From the NCBI GenBank assembly GCA_027704905.1, contig CM051001.1, positions 30,478,636-30,542,635 of the forward strand: DNA of 64,000 bases, in the 5' to 3' direction. Shown one piece after another: positions 58,240 through 64,000 of this stretch. The notes below the pieces were generated by a model, which was not told the origin of the DNA, did not search any database, and saw only the letters and a list, made by a program, of their open reading frames with translations. The DNA is from Muraenolepis orangiensis. Lineage: Eukaryota > Chordata > Actinopteri > Gadiformes > Muraenolepididae. The position numbers and the translations under genes were made by a program. The first letter of the stretch is position 1. Each line of letters starts with the position of its first letter.

Positions 58240-59042
58240 TTAACTGCGATCCGTGCCCCCCTCGAGCGACGTCCTCCCTCGACGCAGGAACCACGCTCCG
58301 TTGAGCGCCCATGTCACATAGAAACCAGAGACAGAGACACTGTCTCTAACGAAGAGAAGCCTGCTCGTGCCACCAACACTCAGGGCCACTACCGAGCGCC
58401 GGCTCTCTCGTTTCCCGGAGGCTTGTAGCTGCAGGGAGCGATGCACTTCTTCGCCTTGGCCCCGAACCGCGAGTGGTAAACACTCTCCCGCGTCCCCACA
58501 CCGGCCTGGAGCCGCCACGGTCTGCTCCCCCCAAGCCCTCCTAACCGGCGAGGGAGCACTGAGCGTTGCAGCTAGCACATCTGCACCGGGCTGCTGGGTC
58601 GCCAGGAAAAAATGGTCAGCCTCCTCAGCCAGGGCGCAGGGTTCAGTAATGGTCGTGTTGGCCAGCGCCGTCTGAACCCGGGGCGGCAAGTGGTGCAGGA
58701 ACGTCTCCACAAAACGTTCTCCATGAGCTGGCTGGACGGCTTGCTGTCCCCCAGACCCTGAATATGAAGAATCTGGCGTGCCCTCTCCTTAGCAGATAAG
58801 CTAAATGTCTTAAGGAGAAGGGCTTTAATCGCCTCCTATTTGCCGTGGCGTGGGGGATCTGCGATAAAACCGACCAACCTGGATGACGAGGAGCTCCCCA
58901 GCGCCGCCACCACGTGAAAATACTTCAGGTCCTCGTCACGGACCTGGCGGCAGGCAAAGTGTGCCTCCACGTGTGTGAACCACGCCATGGCGGCATACTC
59001 CCAAAACTCCGGCGGTTGAATATACACATCGTGATCAGCCAT
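58240..59042 (-). pseudogene. Gypsy gag and protease
   Basis: Gag ATG at 59042: MADHDVYIQPPEFWEYAAMA, then WFTHVEAHFACRQVRDEDLK and YFHVVAAL, a Gag capsid N-terminus typical of CsRn1-like elements. A frameshift near 58840 leads to METFLHHLPPRVQTALANTT (58710 on). The protease region near 58250-58330 shows LLFVRDSVSVSGFYVTWALN, with the DTGA motif reached only through a frame change. Several frame breaks, so no intact Gag-Pol. Confidence 0.8.
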
Positions 59043-59289
59043 GTTCACTAAGTCTTCGGAAACTATCTCGAAAATGTCGGGGTCACCAGTGTAGAGCCGA
59101 TGAATGGGAGTCGGAGGCAGCGTGTTTAGTATGGAACTCCACACTTTATTTTCCATTAGGTTTAACAAAAGGAGAGCATATCTGCTACCTGCTACTGTCA
59201 AGCTAGAAAAGGCTCTCTAAAAGGTCCGTGGTGCAACACACACTATATACAACGGTGAAATATGTCCCATAATGTTCCACCACAAGGTG

Positions 59290-59895
59290 TCACTTGCTTC
59301 AGTGGGCATGTCAATTGTTCTGTTGTGGAGTTTCTGTGCGAGATGTGCCCTGCACCATCTGGATGGATCTGCTGGTCTTTAGCCTCGTCCAAATGACACT
59401 CCAACAATCCAGTCTTCTGTCAAGCGCTGTCCAAATGTTATTATATTATTAATTTTAATAATAATAATTATATCTATCTTATCTGTCTAATTTGAATCTA
59501 TCTAACTATTATATTATTTGACTGTGTGTGTAATTTGTGTCCCTGTCTGTAAAGCGCCTTCGGTGTCCAGAAAAGCACTGAAATTGAATATATTAATATT
59601 ATAATAATAATAATACTAATATTAATAAAAATAATAATAATAATAATACAATACATACAAAACCGGATCACCATTTCCCTGACCTTCAGTACTTTTCTTC
59701 ACAACAGACTTCTCTACTACAGCACCACCTTTACAATGGTGGTGCTGCAGCGATGGCCTCCTCCTCTCTGCCCTCTGCAGCATTGTCCGTCTTTCAGAGC
59801 GCTTTGACCCAGGCACTCGATGTTCTCCCGCTATCTGTTCAGCTGACGGAAGTGACGGAGAGAAAGCCTAAAGGACAGAGCAACAATCCTGTGAG
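59290..59895. other. Unassigned intronic sequence with (TAA)n
   Basis: ATT/TAA-rich microsatellite stretches at 59435-59475 and 59583-59650. An AAAGCGCCTTCGGTGTCC segment near 59553 resembles SINE/LINE tails. No exon recognised. Confidence 0.45.
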
Positions 59896-59899
59896 ATGT

Positions 59900-60031
<132 letters not shown>

Positions 60032-60302
60032 TGTGTGGAAGATCTTCAGGGACAATGCTTTGCGTTTTCTTTTGCTCTTCAACAACAAAACGTTTCGTGT
60101 TTTTCCTTTCTGGCGTTTTCTCAGGCTCTTGCATTTCATTACCTGACAGAATACAAAATAGAATTACAAAATGGAAATTACCTTGAAAATGGCCTCATAT
60201 TAAAGTCGACAAAAACTGGACAACTGGACTTGCCAACTTATTTCATGTCAGTCTGTCTCTTGTCTATCTGTCTCCTGTATCTCTCCTTGTCTGTCATTCT
60301 GT

Positions 60303-60305
60303 TTG

Positions 60306-60336
<31 letters not shown>

Positions 60337-60382
60337 TGGTCTCGGTCTGTCTGTCTGTCTGTCTGTCTGTCTGTTGGTCTCG

Positions 60383-60420
<38 letters not shown>

Positions 60421-60422
60421 GT
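60303..60422. repeat. (CTGT)n tetranucleotide array
   Basis: CTGT repeat with two GTTGGTCTCGGT interruptions. It ends 11 bases before the exon 11 acceptor and supplies its pyrimidine-rich context. Confidence 0.95.
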
Positions 60423-60433
60423 ATGTGATGCAG

Positions 60434-60699
60434 CAGACGAGGACCAGGAGACCTCAGGGGACTTCGGTAGCGGCGGGGGTGTTGTCCTCCTAGAGGATCA
60501 GGAGGAGGAGCCATCACTGAGTGGGCGGGGCCGGCAGAAGAAGAGGCGGGGCCGAATCCACCCCAGAGGAACCATGGAGGACGACGAGGACCGGGAGGAG
60601 GACAAAGATGATGAGATCAGCACAGATCTGAAGCCATTCCAGTGTGTCTATAGTCCCCGCCCGGCCCATTCTTCAGGATCGCCGCTCCAAGACCGTTAA
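60434..60699 (+). CDS. spock1: Testican-1-like terminal exon (acidic, glycosaminoglycan region)
   Basis: Acceptor TGATGCAG at 60433. In the phase set by the previous exon the frame reads ADEDQETSGDFGSGGGVVLL, then a basic patch (GRGRQKKRRGR) and an acidic stretch (MEDDEDREEDKDDE). This matches the SPOCK1 C-terminus, where the SGDFGSGG Ser-Gly pairs are glycosaminoglycan attachment sites. The family ends shortly after with a GYIW-type terminus and stop. Here the frame instead runs on for 27 unrelated residues to TAA at 60697-60699, so the normal end is lost or was deleted. Confidence 0.83.
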
Positions 60700-61690
60700 G
60701 TCTCTCACTCGCTTTCCCCTCAACATGCCCTTCTCCTTTGCCCTTCCCGCTGAAGCTACGTAGTCCATCATGTTTACAACCATGTCCTCTTCTATGCCTC
60801 TTCTACCTACCTTCTTTATTTAGCTCCCCCTGCCTTCTTTTTATTGTTTTCCATTGCCTAGAGTCCATGTTATAGTCCATGGTCAGTTTGCAGTGCTATT
60901 AGCGTTGTTGATGAATTGGATGTTGAGTTCAGGAACCAGAATGGCCGGTATATGAGATCAATTTATGATGTTCGCTGCTATAGGTTCCTTCCAAGGTTTC
61001 TGGGATGGCCGCTCCTATCTCAGGCCCCCACATGTGAACGGGAGTTTTTCTGATCTGTTTCCTTCTTGACTGTCCTAGCCTGCGCTAGATGCAGTTTGTT
61101 TGTAGATTGCATTGTTGTTAATGTAGTTCCCACTGGCAGAGGCATGTGGTTGAAAATGGTCACCTTGGGATCGGTGTAATTACTGGCAAAAAGAAACCAA
61201 GCAACGCAGCACTGCTTCTCTCCCTAGGTGCCGTCGCCACTATTAGGAATTGTTTGAATTTTTAATCAACAACAGGAACAAAAGACTTACCTTAGCCAGC
61301 TCTTTTTGTGTTTCCAATAGAAAGGGTTCATATTTAAACAAATTCCCTTTAACCCAGCCCACGCTGCACCTCGCCGCTGGTCAGACAAAGCAGTCGTCCA
61401 TTTGTGTCCCTCGGGAGGAGAACCTTGAGGAGTAACAACCAGGGTCCCTCGACAAACCAGGTCTCTGTCTGCTTCCACGAGAATGGAAGCAGACTAAAAT
61501 AACATCACCATAAATAATAGCACCTTTGGGTGCAATTATAGTAAACCAAGACGGACAAAAAACTGAATAAATGATAAGCTCCCAGTATAACCCCTTTGAG
61601 GTGTTAGGAAGCATCACACTCCACTTTGGAATGACTCACAGAAATGACACATCAACACTCCATGTAAAGCTTTAGTTATAACAGAAAAAG
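60700..61690. other. Downstream of testican; probable 3' UTR and unassigned sequence
   Basis: No further exon recognised. A GGTTCCTTCCAAGGTTTCTG ... GGGAGTTTTTC segment near 60986-61050 resembles a common fish interspersed repeat. Confidence 0.4.
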
Positions 61691-62400
61691 TAGTCTCCCA
61701 TCCAAAGACATTTAGTTATAACAGACTACGTGTTGTGATTCCAGAATCACACCACTCTCCTCTCCAGCCACGCTCCTCTGCCTCCCCCTCGTGTCCACCT
61801 GGGGTTACTACACCCGGGAGAACACTCCGTCCCAGAAGACCGTAGAACACCTGTTCCCATTTCCCAATCGAGCTCCTTATTTAGATAGACTCCACTCCCC
61901 TGTCACTCATTGCCAGAACTTTCCTGTTGTTACAACCTGAGACTCTCTAGCTCTCTTCTTTCCACGTTTGACTATTTTGCTTGTATGTTTCTTTTGTTGG
62001 ATTTTTCGACTTTGATTTCTATCCTGGATATTTATGTGTTTGTTTTTGGACTTCAGCCTTTTCCCTGCAGCACATCATTACAACACCCCCTGTTTGGATT
62101 TCCATTTCGCACTGACGTCAGTCGCTTTACACATTGTATTATTACTTCCGTAATTTACACACACACATAGTTGATTGTTCACACCTCATAGCAGTTTATT
62201 AATTGAAGCAATATCCAATAAAGACGCCTACGGGTTATTGAACTCATTTAGCCTCCGACTCTGTCTGTACTCCCCCCGGGGTTCCGCAAGCAACAATCCG
62301 TGTGTGGCATAACACAATGTCGTCTCCCATCCAAGTCATTTAGATATAGCAGACAAAGTAGTCTCCCATCCAAGTCATTTAGTTATAACAGACCGAGTCA
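61690..62400. repeat. About 38-bp minisatellite interrupted by a solo LTR
   Basis: GTCTCCCATCCAAGTCATTT + AGTTATAACAGAC units occur once before (61691-61727) and twice after (62324-62398) the LTR at 61731-62314. Confidence 0.85.
61731..62314 (+). repeat. Solo gypsy LTR (584 bp)
   Basis: TGTTGTGATTCCAG ... GTGTGGCATAACA. Contains CAATAAAG polyadenylation-like signal near 62217. Same family as the LTR at 123-648 (opposite strand). No internal sequence or clean target-site duplication. Confidence 0.88.
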
Positions 62401-62895
62401 TTTCTTTCTTTCGCAGAAAATCGGATACCTTATCTTGGTTTAAGCTTTTTTATTAGTTATCTTTTTAGATTTGTATGGCTGTATTTTAGACGTGATATTT
62501 CAAGTGTGTCGAGAAAAATAAAAGCCACAGAAGACGTCAAATGAACAACAAGAACAAGAAGCAGACCCAAGCCTTCATATGAGATGCTCGTGGGCGTGAA
62601 TTGGTTTGAACACGCGGGGTATCCGCGATCTGTCACTGTCCACCTCCTGCTCCTCAGGGGAGATGGATGGATGAGATGAGGAGCTCCTCGGGTGACTCAA
62701 GCAGAACCTCAGTCAATTTGAATGTTTATCATTTATGTATACACGCCAAGCTCATTAAAATACCATTACGATTCAACATTCCTCAGTGAACCCTTCTGGC
62801 GTGTGCTCTAGGCTTGTTGTGCTATATTCCCCCCTCACGCGCTACAGCTACACATTCCCAGCATCCTCTGCAAGCGTTGCCGCGGAGATGTTCTA
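62400..62895. other. Unassigned sequence
   Basis: No gene or repeat recognised. Confidence 0.4.
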
Positions 62896-63252
<357 letters not shown>

Positions 63253-63254
63253 CT

Positions 63255-63510
63255 TCGAGGCAGGATAAAATATATTGCTTGAGATCTAGTAACATGGATG
63301 ACCTCTGACCTTTACAATAAAGCACAGTTGTTGCCCAAGAGACAGGTCCCCACTGAGACACACACACAAACACAGTTTGTACACCCTTTCAAATCAACAC
63401 ACAAATGGCCAAAAAAACACGTTTTTTGTCTGCCAATTCTCAAATTTTTTTACATTGTTAAATGAACAACAAAAAAAGAACAGTACTACGTATAATGTTG
63501 GAGGTATGTG

Positions 63511-63512
<2 letters not shown>
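63255..63512. other. Unassigned sequence
   Basis: Nothing recognised between the TA arrays. Confidence 0.4.

Positions 63513-63513
<1 letters not shown>

Positions 63514-63553
<40 letters not shown>
63514..63553. repeat. (TA)n microsatellite
   Basis: About 20 TA units. Confidence 0.97.
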
Positions 63554-63555
<2 letters not shown>

Positions 63556-63634
63556 CAATGTGCTGTCCGGTTACATTGTAATGGACTGAGATGTGTAAAG
63601 TTCCTCCTCTTCATGGAAGCATTGTGCTGTTGGA

Positions 63635-63856
<222 letters not shown>

Positions 63857-64000
63857 CGGCAGTCTGTGGGGCAGCCCAGATAACACATTAACACGTCTTA
63901 ATAATTCACAATAAATAAATAATAGGTTCTGTATTTCATTCGCAGTTCAAATGGAGCGGAGCCGGCGGTATTTATTCATGGTGAGATGCTCTGCCCGAGG

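Larger units (their letters stand above)
55533..59284 (-). mobile_element. Ty3/gypsy element, both LTRs present, defective
   Basis: Minus-strand element in the testican intron. LTRs 59090-59284 (5', 195 bp) and 55533-55746 (3', 214 bp) begin TGTGGTGGAACATTATGGG and end CTCTACA. The flanks share AGGT. A primer-binding site TGGTGACCCCGAC follows the 5' LTR after one base; this sequence is known from CsRn1-like gypsy elements (tRNA-Trp primer). Order gag-pr-RT-RNaseH-IN. Coding parts are listed separately. Confidence 0.92.

Overview
The window looks like nuclear DNA of a teleost fish. It is very rich in microsatellites, holds tRNA-derived SINEs, jockey-superfamily LINEs, hAT and pogo DNA transposons, Ty3/gypsy elements and an endogenous retrovirus, and carries widely spaced exons of a vertebrate extracellular-matrix gene. 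There are no operons, rRNA genes, CRISPR arrays or other prokaryotic signals.

The only host gene I recognise is testican (SPOCK family), and it appears in two pieces that point away from each other. The first coding exon (signal peptide plus the conserved N-terminal motif, intact splice sites) is on the minus strand at 8183-8329. Three C-terminal exons, closest to SPOCK1, are on the plus strand at 51671-51841, 54212-54300 and 60434-60699. The plus-strand exons are damaged: a net loss of about 17 nt with an in-frame stop, an exon whose 5' part is replaced by a hAT end, and an altered C-terminus. One inversion or mis-oriented contig would explain the arrangement; two separate testican loci, one decayed, is the alternative.

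Layout. 0.1-2.1 kb: deleted gypsy element (minus), whose LTR family recurs as a solo LTR at 61.7-62.3 kb. 2-8 kb: microsatellites, a 600-bp foldback MITE and probable testican intron 1. 8.2-9.1 kb: testican first coding exon and a 189-bp (CT)n tract. 9.4-20 kb: hAT remnants, SINEs, a LINE 3' end, a 15-bp minisatellite and a 1.86-kb inverted-repeat transposon with a SANT-like gene remnant. 20.8-23.0 kb: a pogo element nested in a hAT. 23-31 kb: minisatellites, LTR fragments and LINE pieces, some nested. 31-40 kb: mostly unannotated unique or low-complexity DNA with long (GA)n, (ACAG)n and (GT)n tracts. 40.35-50.42 kb: an endogenous retrovirus inserted in a LINE and itself invaded by a SINE, a related solo LTR and a hAT. 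51.7-60.7 kb: testican 3' exons, interrupted by hAT pieces, a candidate LTR and a complete but defective 3.75-kb gypsy element. 60.7-64 kb: little except the solo LTR and (TA)n/(CA)n arrays.

No previously undescribed functional system is convincingly present. The best leads are the split testican gene, the layered insertion history at 40-50.8 kb, the giant foldback MITE, a SINE that shares its 3' tail with a LINE in the same window, and a set of long near-perfect hairpins.
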